A stretch of 64,000 nucleotides of DNA from Ignavibacteria bacterium (GCA_016709315.1 JADJMZ010000003.1:62001-126000); one strand, 5' to 3'. Counted from the first letter of the stretch, positions 8,685 through 16,562 are shown. Program-made: numbers and translations. Notes: generated by a model from the letters alone, not told the origin.

Positions 8685-9590
8685 TTAAAAATATCCGTCT
8701 TTTTTTCTGTCTTCCATAGCAGAATCTGAACGCTTGTCATCCGCTCTTGTTCCTCTTTCTGTTACACGTGAAATAGAAATTTCTTTTATTATATCCTCTA
8801 CAGTATTTGCTTCAGATAATACGGCACCTGTACAGCTCATATCGCCGATGGTTCTGAATCTTACCTGCATCATTTCGCTGATCTCAGTCTCCTTCAATTT
8901 TATGAATTCAGAATGCGCCAGTATTGTATCATCTCTTCTGAAACATAATCTCTGATGTGTAAAATACAAAACAGGTAAAGGAATATTTTCCATGTGAATG
9001 TAATTCCATACATCCATTTCAGTCCAGTTGCTTATCGGGAACACTCTGAAATGCTCTCCCAGATTTTTTTTTCCGTTGAATAAATTCCATAATTCAGGTC
9101 TTTGATTTTTAGGATCCCATTGACCGAATTCATCCCTGTGTGAAAAAAATCTTTCCTTAGCCCTTGCTTTCTCTTCATCTCTTCTCGCTCCGCCCATTGC
9201 AGCGTCAATTTTATTTTCTTCAAGCGTGTCGAGCAGTGTCACTGTCTGGAGCATATTTCTGCTTGCGTTGTATCCAGTTTCTTCCTTCGCTCTTCCTTTG
9301 TCAATGGAATCCTGTACAGATCCGACAATAAGTCTCACTCCGAGTTCTTTGATTAATTCATCTCGGTATGTGAGAGTGTCGGGAAAGTTGTGTCCCGTGT
9401 CAACATGTATAAACGGGAAAGGAATCTTTGCCGGATGAAATGCTTTTCTTGACAGGTGCGCAAGTATGATGGAATCTTTTCCTCCTGAAAACAGAAGCGC
9501 AGGTCTCTCAAACTGAGCCGCTACTTCCCTGATTACAAATATAGATTCCGCTTCTAATTCTTTTAAATAGTTTAAATTGTAATTTTCCAT
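8685..9590 (-). CDS. cysD: Sulfate adenylyltransferase subunit 2
   Basis: CysD is the catalytic ATP pyrophosphatase subunit that forms APS from ATP and sulfate. The PP-loop SGGKDS is at residues 35-40, and the family segments GGARRDEEKARAKERFFS, RVFPISNWTEMDVW and SCTGAVLSEA are present. The length of 301 matches the family. It lies 11 bases from cysC and 24 bases from cysN in the same direction. No sulfite or PAPS reductase genes are near, which argues against a purely assimilatory role. Confidence 0.97.
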   Translation of the reverse strand: MENYNLNYLKELEAESIFVIREVAAQFERPALLFSGGKDSIILAHLSRKAFHPAKIPFPFIHVDTGHNFPDTLTYRDELIKELGVRLIVGSVQDSIDKGRAKEETGYNASRNMLQTVTLLDTLEENKIDAAMGGARRDEEKARAKERFFSHRDEFGQWDPKNQRPELWNLFNGKKNLGEHFRVFPISNWTEMDVWNYIHMENIPLPVLYFTHQRLCFRRDDTILAHSEFIKLKETEISEMMQVRFRTIGDMSCTGAVLSEANTVEDIIKEISISRVTERGTRADDKRSDSAMEDRKKDGYF

Positions 9591-9601
9591 TCAGACAAAT
9601 A

Positions 9602-10225
9602 TTATATGCTTAATTTTTTCTTAATGAATTTATAAAGATCTTCAGAAGATTTTTCTAATGAAGTGTTTTCAGTATCTAAGATAAATTCAGGATTTACCGG
9701 ATCTTCGTAAGGAGAATCTATGCCGGTAAAATGTTTTATCTCTCCGCCCCGCGCTTTTTTATATAATCCCTTTACATCTCTTTCTTCGCAAATTTCCACA
9801 GGACATTTTACATATACTTCCAGGAATTCATTGTCACCAAGAAGCTTTCTGACAGTGTTTCTGTCTTCACGGAAAGGTGATATGAAAGCAGTTAAAACAA
9901 TGATTCCCGAGTCAATCATCAGTTTTGAAACTTCACCGATCCTTCTTATATTTTCTTTTCTGTCCTCTTCGCTGAATCCCAGATCCTTATTCAGTCCGTG
10001 CCTGATATTATCTCCATCCAGTATGTAAGTCAGTATTCCGTCATTATTTAGTTTCATTTCAAGATTATTCGCAAGTGTAGATTTACCCGAACCGGAAAGC
10101 CCGGTAAACCAGACTACAAAAGATTTGTTGCCAAGTAATTTGTTCCTGTCCTTTTTTGATGTACTGTGTATTTGGGGGATAATATGAGACTTAATCATAG
10201 AAAAGCAGCGATTCAAAGCTTTCAT
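9602..10225 (-). CDS. cysC: Adenylylsulfate (APS) kinase
   Basis: CysC phosphorylates APS to PAPS, the universal sulfate donor. The P-loop GLSGSGKST is at 42-50, followed by the APS-binding DGDNIRHGLNKDLGFS (70-85) and RKENIRRIGEV. The N-terminal STSKKDRNKLLGNKSFVVWF is the usual CysC lead-in. The 207-residue length is normal. It is the first gene of the leftward operon cysC-cysD-cysN-sulfotransferase. The region upstream (10226 onward) holds repeats only, so the promoter should lie just above 10225, but no clear consensus could be assigned. Confidence 0.97.
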   Translation of the reverse strand: MKALNRCFSMIKSHIIPQIHSTSKKDRNKLLGNKSFVVWFTGLSGSGKSTLANNLEMKLNNDGILTYILDGDNIRHGLNKDLGFSEEDRKENIRRIGEVSKLMIDSGIIVLTAFISPFREDRNTVRKLLGDNEFLEVYVKCPVEICEERDVKGLYKKARGGEIKHFTGIDSPYEDPVNPEFILDTENTSLEKSSEDLYKFIKKKLSI

Positions 10226-10741
10226 TTCTTTGAATCACTTTAAATTTTACTTTAATGTAAATTTTATAAAGATAGGTTATATAAATTTTTATTACAATGA
10301 ATGATTTTGGGAATTTACATCATACTTTTTTACAAAACAATTTTTTCTCGCAGATATTCGCAGTAAGAATTTCCCCTCCTCGTTACAAATTAGCTTTCCT
10401 CATCAAAAGAGTCTGTCTCAAAACTTCCATTTTTTACCACAAAGGCACTAAGACACTAAGAAAAAAGTTTTAAAAATAACAATCTTTGTGACTCGTATGT
10501 TACAAAAAGTATTTTACTAGTTTTAAGAAATTCTCAAAAGCGGGGAGATTCGCAACGAAAGTTAAATGTTTTATTTGCGTTGATCTGCGACTAACTTCTG
10601 TGAACTTGTCTCGCCGAAGGCGGAAATCTGCGAGAATTATTTTTTGTCGTATACTAAGAACGTCATATAAAAACAATTTATGCAATAAAGTAAGTCCGAT
10701 AGCAATCGGATCTGTTTTCTGACCATTTAAAAAAAGTAAGT
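10226..10741. repeat. Gene-free repeat-rich spacer with TCTGCG-type and ACCACAAAG-type repeats
   Basis: No gene is visible in this 516-base stretch. At 10347-10363 lies CTCGCAGATATTCGCAG. A related, inverted set of TCTGCG motifs spans 10577-10634. At 10415-10488 is a 74-base repeat starting GTCTCAAAACTTCCATTTTT, containing ACCACAAAGGCACTAAGAC, which recurs in opposite orientation at 25054-25123. These look like dispersed intergenic repeats rather than regulatory sites for cysC. Confidence 0.65.
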
Positions 10742-11152
10742 GTGTTGCGCAAAAAATTAAATCAAGTATGGGAAAAAGTGAGCACGCTACCGGAAAAAGT
10801 GAGCGCGCTACCGGAAAAAGTGAGCGCGCTACCGGAAAAAGTGAGCACGCTACCGGAAAAAGTGAGAAAGTCACCGGAAAAAGTGAGCAAGCTACCGGAA
10901 AAAGTGAGCACGCTACCGGAAAAAGTGAGCACGCTACCGGAAAAAGTGAGTGCGCTACCGGAAAAAGTGAGTAAGCTACCGGAAAAAGTGAGCACGCTAC
11001 CTGAAAAAGTGAACATGCTACCGGAAAAAGTGAGTGCGCTACCGGAAAAAGTGAACACGCTACCGGAAAAAGTGAGCATGCTTCCGGAAAAAGTGGAATG
11101 GCAATTGAATAAAATGAGAAGTTCGTTGGAAAAAGTAAAACGCTCATTTTAG
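10742..11152 (+). CDS. Heptad-repeat protein encoded by a 21-bp minisatellite
   Basis: I do not recognise this family. From GTG 10742 the frame gives 136 residues made of 7-residue units PEKVSxL (15 PEKV units preceded by one WEKVSTL). V and L recur three then four residues apart as in a heptad a/d pattern, but a proline in each unit would disturb an ordinary coiled coil. The 7-residue register continues into the non-repetitive flanks (RKKLNQV before; LNKMRSS and LEKVKRS after), which supports this frame over the others that are also open. Two base changes inside the array (CCG to CCT, CTA to CTT) are silent only in this frame. No signal peptide or membrane segment is visible. The start is uncertain because the frame stays open back to about 10703. 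Confidence 0.5.
   Translation: MLRKKLNQVWEKVSTLPEKVSALPEKVSALPEKVSTLPEKVRKSPEKVSKLPEKVSTLPEKVSTLPEKVSALPEKVSKLPEKVSTLPEKVNMLPEKVSALPEKVNTLPEKVSMLPEKVEWQLNKMRSSLEKVKRSF
10769..11095. repeat. 21-bp tandem repeat (minisatellite), about 15.5 units
   Basis: Tandem units of the form GGAAAAAGTGAGCACGCTACC repeat with few substitutions. The unit length is a multiple of three, so several frames on both strands remain open, giving GKSExAT and PEKVSxL repeats on the plus strand and LTFSGS and SLFPVAC on the minus strand. There are no spacers, so it is not a CRISPR array. The copy number is likely to vary by replication slippage or recombination. Confidence 0.95.
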
Positions 11153-11633
11153 TAAGTTTACTTAAGTTGAAAGCTTCAAATTAATAAACAAGAAATTGCC
11201 ACTAATTTCACTAATTGACACAAATTTGAAAATGCATTATAATAAAATCAGAATGAATTTGTATAATCCGTAGTGAAAACAATCTTCAATGATCAAAGCG
11301 GTCAGATTGAGTAAATTTAAATAATCCTATATGATTACTAAGGTTAAAATTCTTTTAATTTTTGCTTAGAGTCTTTGTGTCTTGGTGGTAAAATCATTTA
11401 TTAGTTTTGAGAAACCATTAAAGAAAGAGACGGTTGAGGAAATTTATAAATCTGATTTTAAATAATGAATTGAAGTTAAAATAATAGTTGAACATATTAA
11501 TCAAAATTATTTAATTCTATAAACATTCATCACTACCTGAACTGTAAAATTGCAATTGATTAGGTTTGTCAATTTAAAAAGTCAGTTACGCAAAACAGGT
11601 TTTGGAAATCTTTTAAAAAGATCGTTAAGTAAT
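11153..11633. repeat. Gene-free spacer with dispersed intergenic repeats
   Basis: No gene is visible in these 481 bases. At 11198-11226 lies GCCACTAATTTCACTAATTG followed by ACACAAATT, a phrase with internal near-repeats of CACTAATT. At 11365-11414 is the right arm of the composite element described separately. The remainder is plain AT-rich sequence. Confidence 0.6.
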
Positions 11634-11850
11634 ATGTCTTCGGATAAGTTTTTAACACCGGATAAATTTAATGAATTTTCATATTCGAAGAAGCATTATT
11701 TAAATTTATTCACGGAAAATAATTATTACATAAAATTATTCGGAAAAAGAATTAACCCTGAGTATTGTGATCTGAATATAGAATGCTTTTTCCTGTAATT
11801 TTTTAAGGATAAAAGAATAATAATAAATATCAGTCCTCTGAAATTTTTTT
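11634..11850 (+). pseudogene. Truncated methyltransferase N-terminal remnant
   Basis: From ATG 11634 the frame encodes LTPDKFNEFSYSKK and on to INPEYCDLNI, closely matching the N terminus of the intact methyltransferase at 11901 (ITPENFNDFTYSK, IDPLDCDLKI) and of the fusion at 5821-7347 (SSDKFNEFSYSKK). It stops at about 11799, before any SAM motif. Degenerate sequence after the stop (FFKDKRIIINIS) still faintly resembles the next block of the family (FIKDNISKGSKIL). It is therefore a decayed partial copy directly upstream of its intact paralog. Confidence 0.7.
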
Positions 11851-11900
11851 AAAATAAAAAATACTCAATCTACATCGAAAATTAATTTATTACAAAGAAA

Positions 11901-12662
11901 ATGACCGAAACCTTTCAATCTAAATTTATTACACCGGAAAATTTTAATGATTTTACTTACTCAAAGAACTGGCATTTTAATTATTTTAAGATAAATAAAT
12001 TTGATACTGATTTATTTAAAAAAGAAATTGATCCTCTCGATTGTGATTTAAAAATTTATCAGGATTTATTTGTTTATAAATTTATAAAAGATAATATTAG
12101 CAAAGGTTCAAAAATACTTGACATCGGCGGCGGTCATTCAAGGATATTAAAACATTTCAAAGATGATTATGAATGCTGGAATCTTGACAAGTTTGAGGGA
12201 ATTGGTAACGGTCCTACGAAAGCTGAAGAATCTGATTTTAAAATAATTTATGATTACATAGGGAATTTCAACACAGAAATCCCTGATAGTTATTTCGATC
12301 TCGTGTTTTCAATTTCCACTCTTGAGCATGTACCTCAGGATGATATTCTGAATTTTGAAAATATTATAAAGGATATAAACAGGATTCTGAAACCAGGCGG
12401 TTATTCAGTTCATTGTCTTGATTGTGTATGGAAATTTAATATCAATATTATATGGGCTAATCCGATAACTAAATATTTTTTCGATAATGAAAAGACATTT
12501 AACAGGTTTATTGAATTAAAGAAAGTAGTACAGGATCCGGAATTGTTTGGAATGACAGAGCAGCGTTTTACAAAAAGCTGGGCTGTAACTACCGGCAAGA
12601 CTTATGAGCAGTTTGGTAAGCCTTTTTCTTATAATACTTTATGGCAGAAACCTCTAAATTAA
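11901..12662 (+). CDS. SAM-dependent methyltransferase
   Basis: A 253-residue methyltransferase with an intact SAM pocket ILDIGGGHSRIL (72-83), the acidic region YECWNLDKF, and the post-motif region DLVFSISTLEHVP with a following ILKPGGYSVHCLD. It shares its N-terminal FNDFTYSK block with the 5821-7347 fusion and with the remnant at 11634. It begins with ATG at 11901 without a Shine-Dalgarno sequence. It sits between two decayed relatives, suggesting repeated local duplication. Substrate unknown; glycan methylation is plausible. Confidence 0.85.
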   Translation: MTETFQSKFITPENFNDFTYSKNWHFNYFKINKFDTDLFKKEIDPLDCDLKIYQDLFVYKFIKDNISKGSKILDIGGGHSRILKHFKDDYECWNLDKFEGIGNGPTKAEESDFKIIYDYIGNFNTEIPDSYFDLVFSISTLEHVPQDDILNFENIIKDINRILKPGGYSVHCLDCVWKFNINIIWANPITKYFFDNEKTFNRFIELKKVVQDPELFGMTEQRFTKSWAVTTGKTYEQFGKPFSYNTLWQKPLN

Positions 12663-12684
12663 ATTTAATACTACCTGTTTGAAT

Positions 12685-13403
12685 TAGGAACAACTTATCA
12701 CTGCTGGAAAGCAGTAAAAAAAATATCCTTTGCTTTCAAACCATTCTTATCTTCTTAAACCTTTAGGATCGGCTCATATCATCAGTCTGATAGAGGAATA
12801 CAAACCTAAAAAATTCTTGAAATAGGTCATGGAGGATTTTCTTTAATATTTAAATTATTTTATGATGAACTTGAAATGTAGGGAGTAGATGATTTTCTTG
12901 AAGACAGTAAAGTTGAAGCTGAAGCTCTGTCTGATATTAGAAGAAAATACTCAAAGGTTAATTTTGTTTCAGGATTTATGGGTGATAATATTCAAAACCT
13001 TCCTGATAATTATTTTGATTTGGTATATTCAATTTCTGTAATTGAGCATGTTCCTGATGAAAAGCTAAAAAGTTTTTTTGAAGAAAGTGTAAGGGTGACA
13101 AAACCGGGAGGGATTGTTTCACACTCTTATGATGTTTATTTCAGACAAAATACAAAAAAAGTTTTCGATGCTTATATAAATTCAGGACTTGAATGGCTTA
13201 AATCAAAAGATACAATGAATGTATTCTGGGAGGAATGGCTGGGGGATTTTGATAAGAAATTTGTGGAGGATATGTTTGGAAGAATAATATTTGAGAATCC
13301 AATGGAAGTTGCTGAAAAGTATATGTGGCAAATAGAGAGAAGTATCAGACCTAATCCTTTGAACTGGTTGACTGTATTAACCGCTGCTGTAAAAACAAAA
13401 TAA
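12685..13403 (+). pseudogene. Decayed methyltransferase gene (two frameshifts and a nonsense codon)
   Basis: Pieces of one methyltransferase appear in successive frames: TTYHCWKAVKKISFAFK, then NHSYLLKPLGSAHIISLIEE, then ILEIGHGGFSLIFKLFYDEL, an in-frame TAG near 12878, then GVDDFLEDSKVEAEALSDIR, running into an open stretch 12978-13403 (DLVYSISVIEHVP...VTKPGGIVSHSYD). The second frameshift lies at an A6 run in CCTAAAAAATTC, and the TAG probably came from TGG. The 141-residue open stretch from ATG 12978 lacks motif I and could not bind SAM alone. At least three lesions make sequencing error an unlikely sole cause. Confidence 0.8.
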
Positions 13404-13418
13404 TTTACATACTGTAAA

Positions 13419-13573
13419 AGAGACTTCTGAAAACGCTTATTGTCATCCCCGCGTGCTTTTAGCGGGGATCCAATCATTGAAAACTATCTTAAAAATGGAT
13501 GACCCAGAGGGTACCCCCGCCTGGAGCATGCGGGAATGACAATCCAAGGAGAGTTAGTTTTTCAGAAGTCTCT
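13419..13573. repeat. Small palindromic MITE-like element (155 bp)
   Basis: Perfect 15-bp terminal inverted repeats AGAGACTTCTGAAAA (13419-13433) and its complement (13559-13573) bound this element. Inside, ATTGTCATCCCCGCG near the left faces CATGCGGGAATGACAAT near the right. The core resembles that of the 2121-2498 element (CATTCCCGCG) but the ends differ. It lies between the decayed methyltransferase and a terminator hairpin. Confidence 0.75.
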
Positions 13574-13596
13574 AAATAAAAAGTTATATAAATAAA

Positions 13597-13628
13597 AAAA
13601 GCATTCGCAAAATTCTGCGAATGCTTTT
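13597..13628. terminator. Rho-independent terminator hairpin, potentially bidirectional
   Basis: AAAAGCATTCGCA (13597-13609) pairs with TGCGAATGCTTTT (13616-13628) around a 6-base loop, flanked by A-rich and T-rich sequence on both sides. It lies 22 bases beyond the stop of the leftward gene at 13651-14466 and could also end rightward transcription from the methyltransferase region. Confidence 0.85.
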
Positions 13629-13650
13629 AAAATAAATTCAGGTCTGATTA

Positions 13651-14466
13651 TTAAATTAATTTTTTATTCTTTTTTAATCTTTTAAAATTCATCAACAAAC
13701 CCCCTAAAAGAATAACAGGGAATTCAAAAGCAAATAAACCGCATCCTCCCGGCTTTTTTTCTTCGGTTTTGGGATCGGTAATTGCTTTCTTTTCGCCGCT
13801 TTCTTTATTATTGCCTGAAACATTATTCTTTGCACCATCATTTTCTTTACCGGAACCGGAAAAAGTGTTTTGAGTAGTTCCGTCAGAATTTATAGTAGCA
13901 ACAAAGTATGCTCCTCTGGGATCCATTTTTTCGATCGGAACATACCAGTCAGCTTCTTTACCTTTTAAAACACCTGATGTTGATCTGATATCACCTTCGA
14001 AAACAACCTTGATCTGATAAATTGAAATTGAATTAGTTTTCGCGTGTGCAGGTTTAAAAAGCCAGCTGAAAACCATTCCTGTATCGGACTTTAACCAGCG
14101 GGCTTCTACATCATTGAAAGCTTTTGCATCCTGTAATTTATTCAGATTGCTGATACTTAATTCTACATTTACAGAAGTCAGTGTAGTATCGGTTTTATCC
14201 TTATAAACCAGTGCTTTTGTAACTTTTGTAACATCTGAATTGAAATATTCATTAATTTTATCCTGGACAAAAGGCAGATTTCCAATTAAATAATTACTGC
14301 TTTTCACTTCCTCTGTTTTCGCGCTGTAAGTCAGAGATATTATTCCGGTGCCGTTATTGTTAAAAGAGGAAATCTGAAAATATTTTACAGCTCCTCCGAA
14401 AAATAAAAAAGAAACTAAAAACAAAGATAAAATAAAAATTCTGTTTACTAAAGACTTGCTGTTCAT
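13651..14466 (-). CDS. Secreted protein with Cys-containing C-terminal sorting-like tail (paralog 1)
   Basis: I do not recognise the family. The 271-residue protein has an N-terminal signal or anchor (about residues 9-28, FILSLFLVSFLFFGGAV), a probable beta-rich exterior domain (30-205), a low-complexity Gly/Ser/Lys/Glu linker (205-238), and a tripartite tail: GGCGLF, a hydrophobic stretch, and a basic end (KRLKKNKK), residues 240-271. That layout resembles CTERM-type sorting signals processed by intramembrane proteases. It is strongly similar to the next gene at 14624, with conserved NNNGTGIISLTYSAKT, DTGMVFSWLF and PAHAKTNS segments. Each paralog has its own terminator. Confidence 0.7.
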   Translation of the reverse strand: MNSKSLVNRIFILSLFLVSFLFFGGAVKYFQISSFNNNGTGIISLTYSAKTEEVKSSNYLIGNLPFVQDKINEYFNSDVTKVTKALVYKDKTDTTLTSVNVELSISNLNKLQDAKAFNDVEARWLKSDTGMVFSWLFKPAHAKTNSISIYQIKVVFEGDIRSTSGVLKGKEADWYVPIEKMDPRGAYFVATINSDGTTQNTFSGSGKENDGAKNNVSGNNKESGEKKAITDPKTEEKKPGGCGLFAFEFPVILLGGLLMNFKRLKKNKKLI

Positions 14467-14561
14467 CTTAGATTAAATTGAGATTGTTAATATTTTTTTT
14501 AATTAAAACTTTTGTGTATTATATTAGTTGATCAATAAACAATAATGATGTCTGCATAATT

Positions 14562-14602
14562 AAAAAACCCTGTTCAGTTTATTTTACCGAACAGGGTTTT
14601 TT
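14562..14602. terminator. Rho-independent terminator hairpin
   Basis: AAAAAACCCTGTTC (14562-14575) pairs with GAACAGGGTTTTTT (14589-14602) across a 13-base loop. It follows the stop of the leftward gene at 14624 by 21 bases and separates the two sorting-tail paralogs into independent transcription units. Confidence 0.9.
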
Positions 14603-14623
14603 ATAAACTGCAAAAATATTTTT

Positions 14624-15385
14624 TTATTCTTTTCTTCTTTTGGCAAATTTAGAAAAAGCAAATCCTAGAGAAATGATTATTGGTAACTCTAATCCGAATA
14701 AACCGCATCCTGAAGGCTTGTTTTCTTCAGTCTTTGTTTCAGTAGTTGTTTTCTTATCTCCGCTTTCTTTAGATGTTCCAAAAGGATTCTTTGTAGTACC
14801 ATCAGATTTTATTGTTGCTAAAAAATAAGCACCGCCTGGATTCATTTTACTAGCCAGAACATACCAATTTGCCTGATTATCTTTTAAAACACCTGTTGTT
14901 GATTTAATTTCACCTTCAAATTTAACGCCAATCTGATAAAGCAAAATTGAATTCGTTTTTGCGTGAGCCGGAGTGAACAACCAGCTAAAAACCATTCCTG
15001 TATCCGATTTTATCCATCCTGCTTCTACACCTGTGAATGCTTTTGCATCTTTTAATTTATTAAGATTACTGACATTGATTTCAACAGCAACAGAAGTTAT
15101 TGTCGTATCGGTCTTATTTTTATAAACAATTGCTTTTGTTACTTTTGTATTAGCGGAATTAAAATATTCATTAATTTTGTCCTGAGAAAATGGAAGATTG
15201 CCTATTAAATTATTACTGCTTTTTACTTCCGATGTTTTCGCGCTGTAAGTTAAAGATATAATCCCTGTGCCATTATTGTTAAAGGAAGCATCCTGAACAT
15301 AACTTACTGCTCCCCCTAAGAAAATAAAAGAAACGAAAAATATTAATAGAATATTAAGTCTGTTTAAAAAAGATTTTTGATTCAT
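14624..15385 (-). CDS. Secreted protein with Cys-containing C-terminal sorting-like tail (paralog 2)
   Basis: A 253-residue paralog of the 13651-14466 product, colinear over nearly its whole length. It has an N-terminal hydrophobic segment (about 10-28), the shared exterior domain, a Lys/Thr/Glu-rich linker, and a tail SGCGLFGLELP followed by a hydrophobic stretch and KFAKRRKE (225-253). The Cys-Gly motif, membrane segment and basic end are conserved although the hydrophobic residues differ, which suggests selection on the tail's architecture. Function is unknown; surface anchoring or release is inferred only from this pattern. Confidence 0.7.
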   Translation of the reverse strand: MNQKSFLNRLNILLIFFVSFIFLGGAVSYVQDASFNNNGTGIISLTYSAKTSEVKSSNNLIGNLPFSQDKINEYFNSANTKVTKAIVYKNKTDTTITSVAVEINVSNLNKLKDAKAFTGVEAGWIKSDTGMVFSWLFTPAHAKTNSILLYQIGVKFEGEIKSTTGVLKDNQANWYVLASKMNPGGAYFLATIKSDGTTKNPFGTSKESGDKKTTTETKTEENKPSGCGLFGLELPIIISLGFAFSKFAKRRKE

Positions 15386-15578
15386 TTTGTAATTTACGTT
15401 TGATTTTCGAATTTTATAAAAATATATCTTTAAAACTTAAGTTTCAATTGATTAAAGAACAGAAAAGTTGAATTAATTGAAATACCCAATGCTGAACTGA
15501 AATCATTGATAATTCAATGTGAAATTTATAACAATGTATACAATAAAGTCCGTTATTGAATTTTTAATATTATAGGTA

Positions 15579-15600
15579 TTAACTGTAAACCGACAGTTAA
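15579..15600. other. Inverted repeat downstream of the ArnC-like gene
   Basis: TTAACTGT (15579-15586) and ACAGTTAA (15593-15600) form a perfect 8-bp stem with a 6-base loop, 30 bases past the stop of the leftward gene at 15630. There is no strong T-run, so it may be a weak terminator, an mRNA-stabilising stem or an operator. Confidence 0.35.
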
Positions 15601-15629
15601 ACAGAAATTTCATTCAATTAAATAATCAA

Positions 15630-16562
15630 TCAAAATCCCGCCCGATCTTCAATAAAATATCTGGGTCGATTTTTTGTTTCCATAAAAATTTTCCCGATGT
15701 ATTCACCTATAATTCCCAAAAAAAACAGCTGTAATCCGCTGAACAAAGTTATCAGTGAAATGATAGTAGCCCAGCCGGCTATGCTTACATCAAAGAATAA
15801 TTTCTGTATTGATACAATAATTAAATAAATAAAGCTAAGAGAAGAAATAATAAATCCCAGTATAGAAGCAATTCTTAAAGGTTTTGTGGAAAAGGAAAGT
15901 AAAAAACTTATTGCCAGATTTATCTGCCTGATAAAACTGTATTTGGTCTCACCCGCGCTTCTTTTACCTGAAGTTACTAAAACTTCAGTTGTCGGAAAAT
16001 TTATTATACTTATAAGTCCGGTTATGCTCGGTTCTCTTTCTCCGAATTTTAAGATGGCTTCAACTGTTCGCTTACTCATTATCCGGAACATGCATGTATT
16101 AAAATTCAGCTTATAATCGGATAAACTGTTCAGTACTTTCACAAATGTTTTGGAAAATATATTTCTTAAACCGGAATCATTTTTCTTTTCCTTTATTCCG
16201 AATACTACATCATATCCTTCTTTATATTTATTATACAGTATAGAAATATCTTCCGGATAATCCTGAAGATCTCCGTCCATTATAACTACGGCATTTCCTT
16301 TTGTCATGCTTAGTCCGGCGTGAACTGCTAAGTGTTGTCCTAAGCCGTTTGATAGTTTTATGAATTTAATTCTTACGTCCTTTTCATTTAAATCTCTTAG
16401 CACTCCGACAGTATTATCTTTATTAATATCCGTTACAAAGATCACTTCAAAAGAAAAACCGATTTTGTCCATTGTATCAGTAATCCTGTTTACAAGTGTG
16501 ACTAAATTCTTTTCTTCATCCCGGACCGGGATAACTATTGATAATTCAGGTATATTGTTCAT
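15630..16562 (-). CDS. Polyprenyl-phosphate glycosyltransferase, GT2 (ArnC/GtrB/DPM1-like)
   Basis: A 310-residue GT2 enzyme that should transfer a sugar from a nucleotide donor to undecaprenyl phosphate at the cytoplasmic face. The N-terminal LSIVIPVRDEEKNL and the metal/nucleotide DGD motif in MDGDLQDYPED (96-98) are present, followed by two C-terminal membrane segments (about 227-250 and 262-287), the layout of ArnC and GtrB. It is last in an operon with a formyltransferase, aminotransferase, dehydratase and nucleotidyltransferase. As ArnC uses a formamido sugar, the donor here is probably the N-formylated amino sugar made by those genes (inference). Confidence 0.9.
   Translation of the reverse strand: MNNIPELSIVIPVRDEEKNLVTLVNRITDTMDKIGFSFEVIFVTDINKDNTVGVLRDLNEKDVRIKFIKLSNGLGQHLAVHAGLSMTKGNAVVIMDGDLQDYPEDISILYNKYKEGYDVVFGIKEKKNDSGLRNIFSKTFVKVLNSLSDYKLNFNTCMFRIMSKRTVEAILKFGEREPSITGLISIINFPTTEVLVTSGKRSAGETKYSFIRQINLAISFLLSFSTKPLRIASILGFIISSLSFIYLIIVSIQKLFFDVSIAGWATIISLITLFSGLQLFFLGIIGEYIGKIFMETKNRPRYFIEDRAGF

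Larger units (their letters stand above)
10415..11414. repeat. Composite element: inverted-repeat arms enclosing the minisatellite gene
   Basis: The left arm 10415-10460 (GTCTCAAAACTTCCATTTTT, then ACCACAAAG...AAGACACTAAG) is an imperfect inverted match of the right arm 11365-11414 (CTTAGAGTCTTTGTGTCTTG, then GGTGGTAAAA...GTTTTGAGAAAC). Between them sit the 21-bp tandem array and its open frame. The arms carry the same GTCTCAAAAC-type end as the 2121-2498 element. No transposase is present, so if mobile it must be moved in trans. Confidence 0.55.

Noticed and set aside
10769..11095. CRISPR array
   Set aside because: The units are contiguous 21-bp repeats with no spacers and there are no cas genes.
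10500..11147. Long minus-strand frame of 215 codons across the minisatellite, and further frames at 10762-11079 (-) and 10768-10974 (+)
   Set aside because: A 21-bp repeat without stops opens many frames at once; these do not continue the repeat register into the flanks and have no recognisable protein features.
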